Numbered from the stretch's first letter, positions 35,212-50,537 are shown. The stretch is 64,000 nucleotides of DNA from Bidens hawaiensis (GCA_021521415.1 JAIQDT010003800.1:1-64000), one strand, 5' to 3'. Program-made: numbers and translations. Notes: generated from the letters alone by a model not told the origin.

Positions 35212-37900
35212 TATGACATCCGTCAAATTCGAGTCTCGAGTTGTTTTCGTTTTGTAAAATTTTATTACGTGAACCCACCTCAACATTTTTAGAACTTTAT
35301 TTATTTATTATACAACATTATATTATATTTCGATCACCAATAAATCGATGTTTTGTCATATTATTGTGTCGTTGAGAAAACATAGATGGTTGAAACTGAT
35401 TTTCGTAAACTCGTTATAACTTTGGAAACCTTTAAACTCATGTTAAACATTGATTGAAACTTAAGGGGGTGTATTGTAAATATGTATATACATAAAACTT
35501 AAAATAACCTAAACCTAACATATTTATCACCCAGCCGCCCCCACCTTTCTCTTTCATTTTTCGGCGCCGAATTCCGGCGGCCGGCGCATCTCCGGCGTTC
35601 CGAAGTACCACCTTCGACCCCAAACACCTCCTCCGCGATATCCAACTAAGCCACCTACCCTTGTAGCCGTTTTCCGGTGAACCAGAGATTCCGACAGGTT
35701 CGGTTCGCCATTTCCGGCGAGCACAGCCGACCTCCGACATCTCCAGCCACCACCTCCAACACACACACACAACACAGCTTCGTCTCCCCTCTTTCGGTTT
35801 TTCGGCGGACAGATTCCGGCGACCGGAAAACCGGCACCGCAACTCTCCCTCTCCCTCAGCCGCTCTCTCTTCTCTCCCTGTCGCACTCTTTTCATCTCTC
35901 TCTCTCTATCTCTTCGTCTCTCTCTCTCTCCCTCTCACTCTCTCTCCCTCTGCGACGCTCACTCTCTCTCCCTCCAATTTCTGCCTTTCGTCTCCGACGG
36001 TTTCGGCTCGGGTTTTGTTCCCGGTGTAGAGCCGACCTCATGCTCATTTAAAAGGTAAAGTAATATTGGGTTTTAGTGTCGTCAGTTTTCGCATATCAAA
36101 TATCGGGTCTAAGTGTTTAATATCGGGTTTATGTTATCGGTCATCTTCTTTGAAACGGGTTGAAAGGGGTATGGAGTTGGTTTAGTTTGGGGAAAAGATG
36201 AACACCCGGGAAGTGAATATATGAATTTTTCGTATGGGCTTAATTAACATTGGTTTACATGGTTCGTTCGATTTGTACGTTAGTTGTTGAACTAGAGGTC
36301 ATGGGTTCGAGTCTCATACTAGACCGGTGTTAATATTATTTTTATACATAAAAAATCTCGAGTACTATTGGTACTAATATTATTACACAAAAATTATTAT
36401 TAGTATGTTAAACTTACTATTATATGTATCCATTAATAATATTATTATTTTTATCATTATTATTATAAATATTAAAGTTGTTATTATTAATAAAGATCAT
36501 ATTATTATTATTATTTAGTAAAATCTTATTTTTATTCATAATTATTAGCAATAATATTATTATATTTAATTTGTGAACTCGTTTAGAAATCGAACCAACA
36601 TCGAGTACGGTATCGTTATTACTATCAATATTATTTATTATTATTATTATTATTATCATTCTTATCAACAACATTATAATTAATACCAAGATTTCTATTC
36701 TGTAACCATTAATATTAGTATTATTAAAAATAATTATTGTTATTATTATTAACATCATTATCTTATATATCTATACATATCCAACATATCTTTTAGCATT
36801 ATTATTATCATTACTATCTTATCATTAATAATATTATTATAAACTTTATTATCAATTCATTTTTTATAAAACCGAACCCTTGATTTAAAACCCGTCTTGT
36901 CTCTTTTAATATTAGTTTAGCTATTTAAAAGCCCAATAAAATAATATTTTTTTTATTCTAATTATTAATTATGTACGAGTCCTTAATCGTTAACAAACTA
37001 ACCGGTAACCCGATTAACAACCGAACCTTCTCGTTCAATATTTCAAATGTAGTTTAACTAAAGTTCAAGTTCATTAATATATTTTATTTATTCGTTTCCA
37101 ATTAGCTTACAAGTCGGATTCATTCGTTTCGTTTACAAGCTTTCTATGTGTCGATCATTTATTATATTCCCGATTCGTCAAGCGAGGTGAGTACTTTAAT
37201 ACCCCTTTTTCCATCTTTCGTTTTGGGGTGACATTTCATACTTATCAAACTAAATGCTTTATTTACTTGAATCTTTAAACCCACAAACGTAATTGTATAC
37301 TTAACTTAAATAATTGCTCGATTTGGTGTTCTATGCTTACATGCTTATATGCTTATATGTTTACCGCTTTTGGAAGGTTGATTCATACATCCGTGAACTA
37401 TTTGGTATTCTCTTATAGCACGGTGCCGTTAATGTATTCTTATTAACGACTTCATGAAATCCGAATCTATTTAGTATTCTCTTATAGACGGTGCCGCTAA
37501 TGTATTCTTATTAGCGACTTCATATCATCCATATTGTTGCTTTTATTTATCGTTTTGTATACAAGTTTTGTGGCTTTTTATTACTATATACTTATATGCT
37601 CAAACTTATGAATTGCTCACCAACCTTTGTGTTGATAAACTTTATTTTATGAAATGTTACAGGTTTGACTTTTGTTGACTCGAGGACTTGATGAGAAACG
37701 TTACCAAGACTATTAGGGTATTAGTAAAACGAACAATATAAATGTTACTTGTATTAAATTGTTTGTGTGAACGAGAGGTGTTGATTATTGATTTATGAAA
37801 TAAATGAGTTAATTAAATATTGTCACTTTAAATAGTGTCTTGTGTATTTGTCCAATCACGTTGCACCCCGGCATGTTCCGCCTTTGGTCGGGGTGTGACA
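35212..37900. mobile_element. solo LTR, 2.7 kb
   Basis: Ends TATGACATCC (probably mutated from TG) and GGGGTGTGACA, flanked by CATAA on both sides (35207-35211, 37901-37905). The empty site is TTACATAAAATCC near 19049. No internal region is left, so it arose by LTR-LTR recombination. It contains a CT-rich stretch at 35896-35965, (TTA)n tracts at about 36430-36850, and a ~66 bp tandem duplication at 37401-37529. The open frames around 35440-36050 have no recognised domain. Confidence 0.85.
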
Positions 37901-37915
37901 CATAAAGTCCTATGT

Positions 37916-39063
37916 TGTTATGGTTTATTCGAGACAACCATCAATCTTCCAAGAAAACAAGAGAAGAAGAGAAAAGAGACCCAAAATAATAATTTTTTCT
38001 TATTATTTTTCTTAAAAGAGATTACAATATATAGGAAAACAAAAGGCATAAAAATAGAAAAAGATAAATAATAAGAAAACATAATTTGACTACAATGGAA
38101 ACTAAATAAAAGATAAACATTAATAATAATAATAATTTTATTGTAGGATCGTATCAATTCCCGACCCTTTGAAAACGTCCTTGTCCTCAAGGACGGAATG
38201 TCGTTGCCATGGTGGTCGTCATTCGAGTCGTACAACGACAAGTGGGGCGGTCTCAACGTAACACCACGGTGGCCGCCATTCGAGTCTTCTGGTGTTATTC
38301 GGGCCAATGTCAACGGACCACCACAAGAGGTTCAACACAGGTCGCCTTGTTGTACCTTTTAACGGTGTCGGCGCCAACAAGCTAATTGTATTGTTGTAAA
38401 TTTGATTGGCATCTTTATTAACCATCAAATTACAACTTTGTTGCTTATATTTACCAGTTGCATGCCCACCCAATCCTTGAGTAACTTCCTCATTAACAAT
38501 GGTTTCATGATCAGATTTGGCAATTGTATTGACAAAACTAACGTGGAATTGAGTAAGCATTACTGTAGTGAAATCATCCCAGGTGAGGAAGTCTGAACTC
38601 CGAAGCCAACCATTAAACCACCAGAATGGTTCATCATCAAATGATTCAATGACATAGGGAAACCGCTCGTCGGCATAGATCTCGTAAAAGAGAAATATCG
38701 TTCTGGTTGAGAGATTCATATGGCAGGATTAGATCCAGTAAAAAGAGGTAATCGTGGATACTCCCCCAAGAGTTCTTCCAAAGCCATATAGGCTAAGGAT
38801 CAATGAAAGCACCAATTGTTACGGTTTATTCGAGACAACCGTCAATCTCCCAAGAACACAAGAGAAGAAGAGAAAAGAGATCCAAAATAATAATTTTTTC
38901 TTATTTTTTTTCTTAAAAGAGATTACAATATAAAGGAAAACAAAAGACATAAAAATAGAAAAAAAATAAATAGTAAGGAAACATAATTTGACTACAATAG
39001 AAACTAAATAAAAGATAAACTTTAATAATAATAATAATAAAATTTTTATCGTAGGATCGTTCA
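37916..39063 (-). mobile_element. small gag-only LTR element (TR-GAG type)
   Basis: Direct repeats 37916-38156 and 38817-39063 are about 90% alike, start TGTTA and end TCA. The flanks TATGT / TATGC are a 5 bp duplication with one change, and the empty site ATCCTACGCTTTTAAG is present at about 19060. On the minus strand the 5' LTR is followed by ATTGGTGCTTTCATTG, a primer-site-like start of gypsy elements. Only a gag remnant lies inside. Confidence 0.78.
38219..38779 (-). pseudogene. gag remnant of the small LTR element
   Basis: Begins MALEELLGEYPRLPLFTGSN near 38779, a typical gag lead, with a stop and a frame slip around 38710. It continues with RFPYVIESFDDEPFWWFNGW and LTWDDFTTVMLTQF, matching the Trp-rich core of retrotransposon gag. 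No protease, RT or integrase follows. Confidence 0.65.
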
Positions 39064-39445
39064 TATGCTTTTAAGTTCCTTTGGTTATTATCCCTTTAAT
39101 GACATGATTAGACGACACCTGGCTAGAGCCTAGAGGGTCTCGTTCCTCTAATTATCCTTTAATGGAATTCTTCTGTGGGCCTTTTCTAAGTGGGTTATGT
39201 CAAGAGACTACCCTAGTGGGCTTTCATGTTTGGGCCTGGTTGCTTGTATTGTGGGTCCTGACTCCTGACCCTTTTTCATTGCTAGGCTCTTCAATTATAC
39301 ATTTGTACGATTCTGTTTATACTTGTTACTATACGACCCTTCGCTATGGGCATGTTTGGGGGCGGTGAAGGGACGCCGATGGTGCGAAACACAGCCGAGG
39401 GGCGCTAATGGTGGGATCCTCCTTCTCTCTCTCTTTCTCTCATAT

Positions 39446-39512
<67 letters not shown>

Positions 39513-39570
39513 GGCGGTAAATGATCTTTAAAACACAACATGGCGTTATAGATTAGGGCTTCGGTGCCTC
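39064..39570. repeat. second copy of the tandem unit, right part
   Basis: Matches 19066-19507 and then 34127-34180. It is undisturbed at the point where the first copy holds the 14.6 kb Helitron, so it shows the empty site. Confidence 0.75.
39451..39509. repeat. (TA)n microsatellite
   Basis: About 29 TA units at the position equivalent to the Helitron insertion point in copy 1. Confidence 0.95.
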
Positions 39571-40497
39571 TCACCGTAGAGAGCAACCTAATAATTAACA
39601 AATAAGTTGAAAATTTTATAATTAAGTTGGCATATGTATTATTTACATTTCTGGATCACATTCATATCATTAATAAACTAACGACTGCCATTGGCGAAAT
39701 TACTGCCGATAAAGGTACCAACTGTCAATATTTGTTTGGTGAAGCTCGATGTCGAAACCGGGCATGAACGGAAAATTCACCAACAAATTCAGAATTTTTT
39801 ATTCATCAATAATTTGTCAATGAAACTTCTACCCACTCCATGTTTCCTCAGGAGTCTTCACCAACGGGTTTTAACCTTTAACCCTTTTAGAAAAATATTG
39901 CCATAAGTTTTGTTTCATATTTTCGTCATTAGATTTGTTCTAACTTAAAAAAAATATGAATGATACTAATATACTATTCATAAATATATCCAAAGTTATG
40001 TAAATAAATAAGAACTCAAATAAAATAATCTTGAAAGATAAAACAATAAACAATTTGGAACAACAAATACCTGGCAAGAATAAAATATGAATCTGAATAA
40101 CAAGAATTTTACAATAAATCTCCAATTTTCTTTAAAATCATTCATATATATTCTTTTTAAACGGCAAAGTAATTAATTATATTAAGGGTTTGAACTTTGA
40201 TCAAACATACACCTTCAAAATAGAGACAAAGCATCTTACCACCGCAACGTGTTCATCAAGAACAAAATCAATCATATTATTAATAGATGAAAACCATAAT
40301 TACAAGAACGTACGTACACACCTCAAAACACCAACCCTAAAACACCATTAATGTCACTCAATATTATCTACCACAATTCCGAAAATACTACCAAACACCA
40401 TAAACCTAGGAAACAAAACACCAACCGAACAGTATACTAAAACCTATGAAACATCATAAGCATGCATGGAGATCCTAAGTGAAGCACATAAGAAGGA
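39571..40497. other. non-coding DNA downstream of the glycine-rich gene
   Basis: No gene seen; may include the 3' UTR of the gene at 40498. Confidence 0.45.
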
Positions 40498-40764
40498 TTA
40501 AGCCCAAAACATTCCAAGGAAGAGAACCCATGTGGAGGCTGCCATCGCTCCGATGACCACACCACGACCATACATCGGGACAACATGGGCTCCACCACTA
40601 CGACCACCACCACCGCCAGCACGACCACCACCACCTGCTCCCCACTTATCAACAATGGCGATCGGTTTAGACTTGAGATTAATGACAACGCTAGAGGACG
40701 CTTCATGAAGATTGTTAATCATGCAAATCATCATAAGCATATATATTATCATCATCTTCTTCAT
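40498..40764 (-). CDS. small secreted glycine-rich protein
   Basis: A single-exon frame of 88 residues. Residues 1-24 form a signal peptide with a Met-rich hydrophobic core (MMIIYMLMMICMI). Then comes VVINLKSKPIAIVDKWG, a Gly/Arg-rich stretch (GAGGGGRAGGGGGRSGG), HVVPMYGRG, and a hydrophobic C-terminus (VLFLGMFWA) that could be a membrane or GPI-type tail. The same order (signal, NLKS, G-rich, V/IP, hydrophobic end) occurs at 51296-51670. I do not recognise a named family; a cell-wall or surface role is inference. The first ATG is used. An alternative frame on the same strand lacks these features. Confidence 0.6.
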   Translation of the reverse strand: MKKMMIIYMLMMICMINNLHEASSSVVINLKSKPIAIVDKWGAGGGGRAGGGGGRSGGAHVVPMYGRGVVIGAMAASTWVLFLGMFWA

Positions 40765-41012
40765 CTTTGTTGTAATTGTGAATTATGATCGACTGCCTAT
40801 CTTCTTAAATAAAAGGTTTTTTAGTTAGGCCCGGCCCATAGGTTTATTAATGTATTAGCCCAGTGGCAGGGTCGTAATATTTCTATATTTGAGTAATATT
40901 GCATAACAAAATCAATATTTATTTTTAGCAATCTTTACTAAATATAACTCGGTAAAAATATGACGTATTATATAAAAAAACGACATCGTAATAAATTATT
41001 TGAGGAATACAA

Positions 41013-41407
41013 TAAGGTGTAAACGAGACTAGCCGTGCCTAAGCTCAACTGGTTTTGAGCTCTTTTCTAAAGCTCGAACTCGGCCCGTCAGTTCTTTTTT
41101 CAAGCTCACGATTAACTCGTTTGTTATGTACTAATTAATTTATATACGTTTTTTAGAAAAACTTTAAACAAGCCTAATTAAGCTTGACTTGAGCTCGTGT
41201 AGTAAGTTAAACGAGACAAAGCACGAATCGAGCTCGACTGTTAGGTGTAAAATTAAAACATAGAAGGTCAAAAGATGTAAAATTAAGAAACTACATAAGA
41301 CTCATCAAGGCCAACGAGTTTCTCGTATAAGGCTCGAGCTCATTTCAAGCTTTATATTAATCCGAGCTCGAGTAACTTGTGAACAACCTAACTTGTTTGC
41401 ATCCCTT
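41013..41407. mobile_element. hAT-like MITE rich in GAGCTC
   Basis: Ends TAAGGTGTAAACGAG and CTTGTTTGCATCCCTT are imperfect inverted repeats. The flanks GAATACAA / GAATAAGA match at 6 of 8 bases. The interior is rich in AGCTCGA motifs. Confidence 0.6.
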
Positions 41408-41661
41408 GAATAAGACAATTACAAGTTATATTATTTTGCGTGTTTCATTTAACATTTTTGAAAATTAAATAATTATGGTGTGTTTGTAGAAACCAATGTT
41501 CAATCCTCACAATCAATACTTTTTTTGTGGGAGAGGGGGGGGGGGGGGGATGAGGGCTCAATGATGGAAAACCATAATTTTTGTGATCTCCAGTTCGATT
41601 CTGAAGGCGTTTAGGTTTTACCACTAGTGGACCTTCGGGCGGGTGTGTTTCACCAGAAGAT

Positions 41662-42112
41662 TAAGGGTGTTCAAATGTGGACATTCGGACTTTTGGATAT
41701 TCGAAGTTCGGAATACCGGACCTTTTAGACAGTAGATTTCACTATCCAAATCTGAATCCGAAATATTGGATATTCGAAGTTCGGATATCCGATCGAATAG
41801 TGAACCAAATATCTAGAAAAATTATAATTATAAAAAAAATTAAAGAACTACTTTTAAAATATTTTGGACATTCGATATTTCCGAAACATCCAAAATATCT
41901 GAAAATTTATCCAAAAGCATCACTATCCGAAAAATAAACCGAAATATTCAAAAATTATCATATACTTTAAAATAATATTTATTATTTAATAACTGAAAAA
42001 ATATTTCAGATTGTTCGGATATCCGAACTATTCGAAAATTTTCTAAATCACTAACCAAATCAGAAAATTTGGGTATCCGAATTTCGGATACGGATTTTTA
42101 TGAACACCTCTA
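41662..42112. mobile_element. hAT-like MITE rich in ATTCGGATAT
   Basis: Ends TAAGGGTGTTCA and TGAACACCTCTA are close to those of the perfect MITE at 14298. The flanks CAGAAGAT / CTAGAGAT match at 6 of 8 bases. A G-run of about 17 bases lies just upstream near 41533. Confidence 0.7.
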
Positions 42113-42536
42113 CTAGAGATAACTCAGAGGCGCTTAAGGACTCCGTGCGACTGGGTTGATCAAGCTAACTGCTTTTTGCCATTGGATCACCCCGTATAAA
42201 ATAACTTGGCAATTCTCTGTTTATTGGCTGTTAAAATGAAAAACTCCAAATACGTACAAATGCGTGTAATTTGCACACGTACTAGCTGTTTATTGGCATG
42301 CATATGAAATTTAAAAGTATACGTAAATTATAGGTAAACATGCAAAATTTGTAATCTAAGAAAATGCAAAATTCATATCTACTTATTATAATAAAGTAAA
42401 ATAACTGAGGGCACTTGTTATCTTTTAGTTAATTCTCACTATTTTTTACCCTCCAAAACTAATATCCTAATTGGTCATAATATATGCAATAAATTAATAA
42501 TTATTCACTTTCCTTTTACACTATATATATATATAG

Positions 42537-42909
42537 CTATTGGATCATTTCAGAAGTATTTTTACAGCGAGAAGTGAATGTGTAACTCCATTAATCCCTA
42601 ATTTCACTCCATTTTTTATGTGTAGATGCGTTGTGTAGGTGCATATGTATGTGTGTAGGCACGTATGTTTGTATATGTGTACATGTGTTTGTATATATGT
42701 ATGTATGTGTGTAGGTACATATGTTTGAATGTGGCTCGGTACATTTATATGTTTGTAGGTAGGTTTGAATGTGTAATAAGACATAAATACAACCAGCCTA
42801 CATATATGTATGTAACAGCATATGAAAGATAGTGAAATTAGGGATTAATGAAATTATACCTTCACTTCTCACACTTCTCGCTGTAATATCACTTCTCGCA
42901 AGATCCATA
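42537..42909. mobile_element. GAGAAGTG-type MITE, copy 1
   Basis: About 40 bp inverted ends: GGATCATTTCAGAAG... and ...CTTCTCGCAAGATCC, both containing CAGCGAGAAGTG, followed inward by inverted CATTAATCCCTAATTTCA. The middle is a TGTATGTGTGTAGG-like array. Inserted next to (TA)n. Confidence 0.65.
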
Positions 42910-43140
42910 ACTTTTATAAAAATAAGTATTAACATATAGTTTACTATATATTTCAAAATACTTGGTGAAATCCATAAATTAACAACAAATCATGTTTCTC
43001 AAATATTGAAAAAAATATAATTTCAAATGTTATCATTAACATATTTCACTATGTGTATTGTAGAAGATTGTAAAGAAAAACAAAACTCGAATATGTTTTC
43101 ATTTTATAAAGTAATTTTTTTAATCATTGAATTATATATA

Positions 43141-44388
43141 TATAGGGGATGGTTCTTGCGAGAAGTGATATTATAGCGAGAAGTGCGAGAAGTCGATCTC
43201 AACCATTGATTAAGTCTAATCAATGGTAAATAATGACAATGGCAAATTTGTAATAAAAAAGATAGACAATGCATTTGATTTTTATGATGAAAGGGTAATT
43301 TGGTCTCCTGTTTGTTGTTTCAAGATATTAACTCCCCAGTTTACTTCTAAATTACTTTTCACATTATTTCTTTCATAAAGTTAAGTCTTTAGAAAAAAAA
43401 AATATATGTTTCTGATCAAATTCTATATTCACGTTTCCCAAAAAATCATTTGAATTATCTTTTACCTATATAAGAAAAAAATTACGTATGTAGGTGAATA
43501 GTAATTAATTCACCTACATATGTGACATAATCATATACACATAACTGAGATTCACTTATACAATTGTTAGGTATTTTTATTTTCATCTACACGTAACTCG
43601 TATACACCTACACATATTATTAGTTCCTTTAATTTTCGCCAACACGTAACTGATATTCATCTACGCATAACTTATATTCACCTACACGTAAGTAATATTC
43701 ACCTACACATAACTCGTATTTGTCTACAAAATCAAGATTGATTAAAAAATAATTAAGAAAGAACATGTTTCGTAACTTTTCAATAATAGATAGACTAAAA
43801 AATATTTAAAATAAATAAAATAAAAACATATTTACGCTACATTAGATATGTCCTACACTAGATTAGTTATGACTACACAATAATTAAGAGTGTACATACA
43901 CTACATTAGTTATGTCTACACTATATTAATATATCTACACCACATTAGTTATGACTACACAATATTTTAAAGTGTCTCTACAATACATCACGAAGTTATG
44001 TCTACGTTACATTAATGAAGCATACACTATAATAGTCGATTACAATAAAAATAGAAAAAACCACTTCACATTTGAAATTAATAAAAATATAATAATAATA
44101 ACTAGCCATGCTTTATAATAAAACGATTTTATATCAAGTGGATTACATCCGTTTAAATTTTAGATGAAAATAAAAATAATAATAATTGTTTGTAACTGAC
44201 AACTAGCTACTAACTTACCATTAATTAAACAATTAATGATTATTGGTTATAAAATAAAACATTTTTTAATTTTACTAATATACTCTTACAATTAAATACT
44301 CAGAAATTAAAATGAAATTAAATGATTGGTTAAAATCTCTTCTCGCACTTCTCGCATTAAAAAAAACTTCTGAAATGAACCTAATCTT
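43141..44388. mobile_element. GAGAAGTG-type MITE, copy 2
   Basis: Left GATGGTTCTTGCGAGAAGTG and right CTTCTCGCATTAAAAAAAAC, CTGAAATGAACC are inverted, again within TATATATA. The interior has imperfect repeats on TTCACCTACACGTAA (about 43485-43730) and CTACACTACATTAGTTATG (43840-44030). No protein gene. Confidence 0.65.
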
Positions 44389-45512
44389 ATATATATATAT
44401 ATATGCTTAAAAGTCAAATCTATTTTTTTAAATAAACTTATTTATCTATTATTATTATTGTTGTTGTTATTGTTGTTGTTGTAAATTGTCATATAAATTT
44501 ATAAATTATAAATATATGCTTTAAATTTATTCATTTATTTTTCGGTTAATTTAGTAAAATATATATATATATATATATATATATGTTAAAATGTATATTA
44601 TATATGAATAACTTTCAGACATAACAAAGTTTATCATACTTAATTTCTTAGTTTTTTTATCAAGGACTGTTTCGGGTTTTTTTTTGGAACTTAAATTTGT
44701 TTTTTTGTGGGTCAAAAGTTGGTAATTGATTGTTTGGTACAAGTTAACTATATTTAAGTCAAAATTTGTTACGGGTTAAAATAGAAAATTTGAGTATTTT
44801 TAAAAGTTTGAGAATGCAAATAAATTTGTCGTCAAATTTGTTATGTGTTTAAAGTTTTGACTTGAAAATGTCAAACGGATGAAAGTTAGAATTTTAAATT
44901 TGATTCAGGTTTCAGGGGCATTTTTGAAAATAACCAAAAGGTTCGGTATTTGGCAAATTGACTATTTTCCCCGACTATTAAAATATAAGAAAAGATTGCG
45001 AACATTTTCGTCATGTCACCCATATGCCTATCAATGCTTTTAACTTTTATCAAATTTGAAATATTTATGTCAACATTAACTTTTCTTTCAATGGTAATCA
45101 CAACGTTGTATGGGAAGCATGTAATGCAAAACTATGCTCAAATTAAACAAAATATTCACAAAATTGAATGAGTTAAAATGTTATTTTTTATGTTGTCGTT
45201 ATGACAAAGTCGAGAAGTGATGGGTGTCGAATCCAACAAATAAAATAAACCAACTTAACACATTAAAAATAGTATGAGCGAAAGTAAGGTTCGTGTCCTC
45301 TGGAATACGGATTAAATTTTATTATTCCGAAACGCTTTTAATTGTAGATACGATTGATTTGAAATAGGGGTTTTTGATTTAAACTTAATAAATAAAACAT
45401 ATTTTATAACAATTAATTCAAATATTTAAAAACTAATTCCAACACCAAGGTAATTTCATGATTTAATTCTAGCTTATGATCATTAACAATTATGGTGCAT
45501 TGATTTTATGTT
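44389..45512. other. non-coding DNA
   Basis: AT-rich, with a (TA)n near 44563. From about 45215 the text GATGGGTGTCGAATCC...GTAAGGTTCGTGTCC resembles parts of plant LTR elements, but no borders were found. Confidence 0.4.
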
Positions 45513-45692
45513 AACAATTTTGGATCCCTCGCTCCCGAGGCGGTTCGCTTCTTGGAGCGGGTGCAGAAGGTGGTGCACAGTGACTCGCAGAGCCCGAGGA
45601 ACCAAGGATTTAGATTTAGTAGAATAGGCTTTGCGATTCAAAAGGGGATAGCGGCGCAGCTTGTTGCTCGCTTACCCATTATCCAATGTAGC
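45513..45692 (+). pseudogene. second fragment of the nuclease-like C-terminus
   Basis: About 55 residues align without gaps to the C-terminus of the fragment at 7806-8411: FGSLAPEAVRFLERVQKVVH, RNQGFRFSRIGFAIQKGIAA and QLVARL. The frame runs on to 45749 through unrelated sequence. There is no upstream domain here, so it is a dispersed short piece, sitting in repeat-like surroundings. Confidence 0.7.
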
Positions 45693-45749
45693 TCGGTTTG
45701 TGTTATCGATACAATGAAATATTACAAAAAAAAAGTTACATATCTATGA

Positions 45750-47270
45750 GCAACACCCACTATTATGCAAAAAAAAATTATGTTTAAACAGTTTGTACCG
45801 ATACTAGATGTCACGCCGTTCGGACGTCCACTCTATCTAATGTCTAATCACATGCTTTTCGTTGATTGGAGCCAACCCGCTACTCCAAGCTCACTCCGTT
45901 CGGATCTTACTGTGTGAGTTGCGTGATAGAAGTATCGATTACAATCAAACACCCACGCCGTTCGATATGTTTAATTATATTGTTTGATTCTATAATGATT
46001 TTAGGTTCATAGACAAACACAAAATATTATTTGTTCCTTTTACCAAAACTTAAAAACTTATTAGGGTTTTAAAAATTGATGAACTTTATTAGAAAAATTA
46101 ATAAGGTGATCAAGTTTACTAACAATCTAAAATATATTGGAATGGAACGGGGTTTAAACACAAGAATTAAACAAACAAACAAATCACATACTTGTTTCAC
46201 ATAAGTTTTGAATCAATCAAACCCTAATGTTAAAATTATATTGATTTAGCTGGACATGGAGGCTAAATCAGTCAATCCAAATCCGAAACAAAACATAAAA
46301 ATTAAAAGCTCAAAATAGAGAAATCTCCTTCGAAAGTTCCAGCCGTCCAAAGTTGATTCCCTTTCCAAGTTGATCTCTACCCCTTTTTATATTAACCTCC
46401 GATTTTCTTTTCCTTTGCTTGTGGGGCTATTGGACGTAGTCACCAAAGCTCAACATTATTAAGCATGTGGCTTAAATTAATTCTAACCCAATTGATAGTA
46501 ATCAAGCCCACTTTCATTAATGATGTCCACGAGAATTTGCAGGGAACCAAAATATAATTCTTAGTATTATTTCATCTTTGTCATGGGCCAAACCAAGAAG
46601 ATTAATTCATCTATATTAACTATTCCATCAGCTTTAGAATTAGGCCCTTTGATTCGTCAACATAGTCGCTCATCTTAACTCATCGTGTCTTGTAACCGCT
46701 CCGCACCTACAAAAAACAATAAACGATCCAAAGTAGACTCCGCTCCACAAAATAAGCAACACACAAAATAATGTGATATATGTATGATAAATGCATTATA
46801 TATGGCTAAAATTGGGTGTTTAGAGTGTTATAAAACATGCCAAAAAATGCAATTAACAAGAAGTCTTTGAAACTTATCAAAATCTTTTTCAATGTGTAGC
46901 TTAGAAAAACATAAGTTTTGAAGAACATCCATTGTTACAATTTAATGTTCTCATTTCCTTCGATTTGTGGTAAATCGATAAATATATCAATAAAGGTAAC
47001 TATCGTTATGTATTTAGGCTGAGTTATCAGAACTACTATCGTATGAGAAGTCTTATTTCCAAAAATTCTTTCATAAACATATATAACACTGAGAATGAAA
47101 TTTCCAATAAAAATAAGCATTCTCGGGTACGTTTCTGTACGTGCATTTTTTTATTAAGTTCATTTAAAAAAATCATTTTGTGATATAAATTAATCAATTT
47201 ACGTACACATAATATAGATACAAGCACAGATGTAATACATTTTTTCATATACGCTATGTAATTATTTGTT
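45750..47270. other. non-coding, probably old retrotransposon DNA
   Basis: No gene. Phrases such as TTGTAACCGCTCCGCACC (about 46690) look LTR-derived, but no ends or duplications were found. Confidence 0.4.
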
Positions 47271-47286
47271 TTACTTGTAATTTTTT

Positions 47287-47656
47287 CATCATCATCATCA
47301 TCATCATCATCGTACTCAGTATATCCCACCAATAGCAATGCTATGGTAGGGTCTGAGGAGGGTAAGATGTAGACAGCCTTACCTCTATCCCATAGGGATA
47401 GAGAGGCTGCTTCCGGTGAGACCCCCGGCTCGATAGTAGTTTTGCATCAAGCCTTGGACATAAGGCACATAGCACTCAATCATCGGGACACCGGCTGATC
47501 GGTGCATGTGCCCTTGTCTTTCGGCTATCAACGCCACCACATGATGCCTGATTAACCTTCCGCCACTTTTAACGTTATTTTCACGAGATTAGTAAAATAA
47601 CGTCAAAATTAGTGCAATTTTACTTTTGCCCACCTGAGGGTTCACACATATATACA
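47287..47656 (-). mobile_element. tRNA-derived SINE
   Basis: A perfect 16 bp target duplication TTACTTGTAATTTTTT flanks it (47271-47286, 47657-47672). On the minus strand it ends GGTGGGATATACTGAGTAC followed by (GAT)n, and contains TAAGGCTGTCTACATCTTAC and CCCTCCTCAGACCCTAC, the body of a widespread plant SINE family. The 5' part should hold the tRNA-like promoter; I could not place its boxes with confidence. Confidence 0.85.
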
Positions 47657-47739
47657 TTACTTGTAATTTTTTAATTTGAATTATTACGTGTGTACACGAG
47701 CTCTAAAACTAGTCTTCATATATAGTAATAGTAAAGACG

Positions 47740-48108
47740 CAGATTTTATGAAATTTAAAAAAAAGGCTAAGCCGAGCCGTTACTCCCAGCAACGAGCCAT
47801 AAAACAAGCTTGCTAAATCAGGGTGGCGCCGGCTAAGCCTAGCTTTTCTTTTGTGGCCGACTGATTCTAGCCTACTCACTGAATTTCTGCTTTCTTCGTC
47901 TATGCCTATGCCTCCAGGGATGGATCCAATAGCATGTCCTTTTATGGAATCGTTGATACATATGTTATGTTACGATGGCTTCGGTTGAGAGAGGGTGGTC
48001 GTAGATCGGACGCAAAGTATGACACTCTTCGATGGTACGGCCTGCGTATCGGTGAAATGGACAGAACGACATGGACTAAATGCCCTGTCCAAGCCAAGGA
48101 ACTTACGC
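47740..48108. other. possible organelle-derived insert (NUMT candidate)
   Basis: Base composition is clearly less AT-rich than its surroundings, and the sequence resumes after the solo LTR (50254 to about 50300). Across the LTR, a plus-strand frame reads on in phase (WTERHGLNALSKPRNL then RRRVPINDD and a stop). I recall similar text from plant mitochondrial genomes but cannot name the locus. Confidence 0.35.

Positions 48109-50537
<2,429 letters not shown>

Noticed and set aside
35438..36051. Possible gene exon with an Arg/Ser/Pro-rich frame
   Set aside because: It is CT-rich leader-like sequence inside a solo LTR with frames open on both strands and no domain.
36285..36325. tRNA-like B box (GGGTTCGAGTCTC)
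   Set aside because: No acceptor or anticodon stem could be paired around it, and it lies inside a solo LTR.
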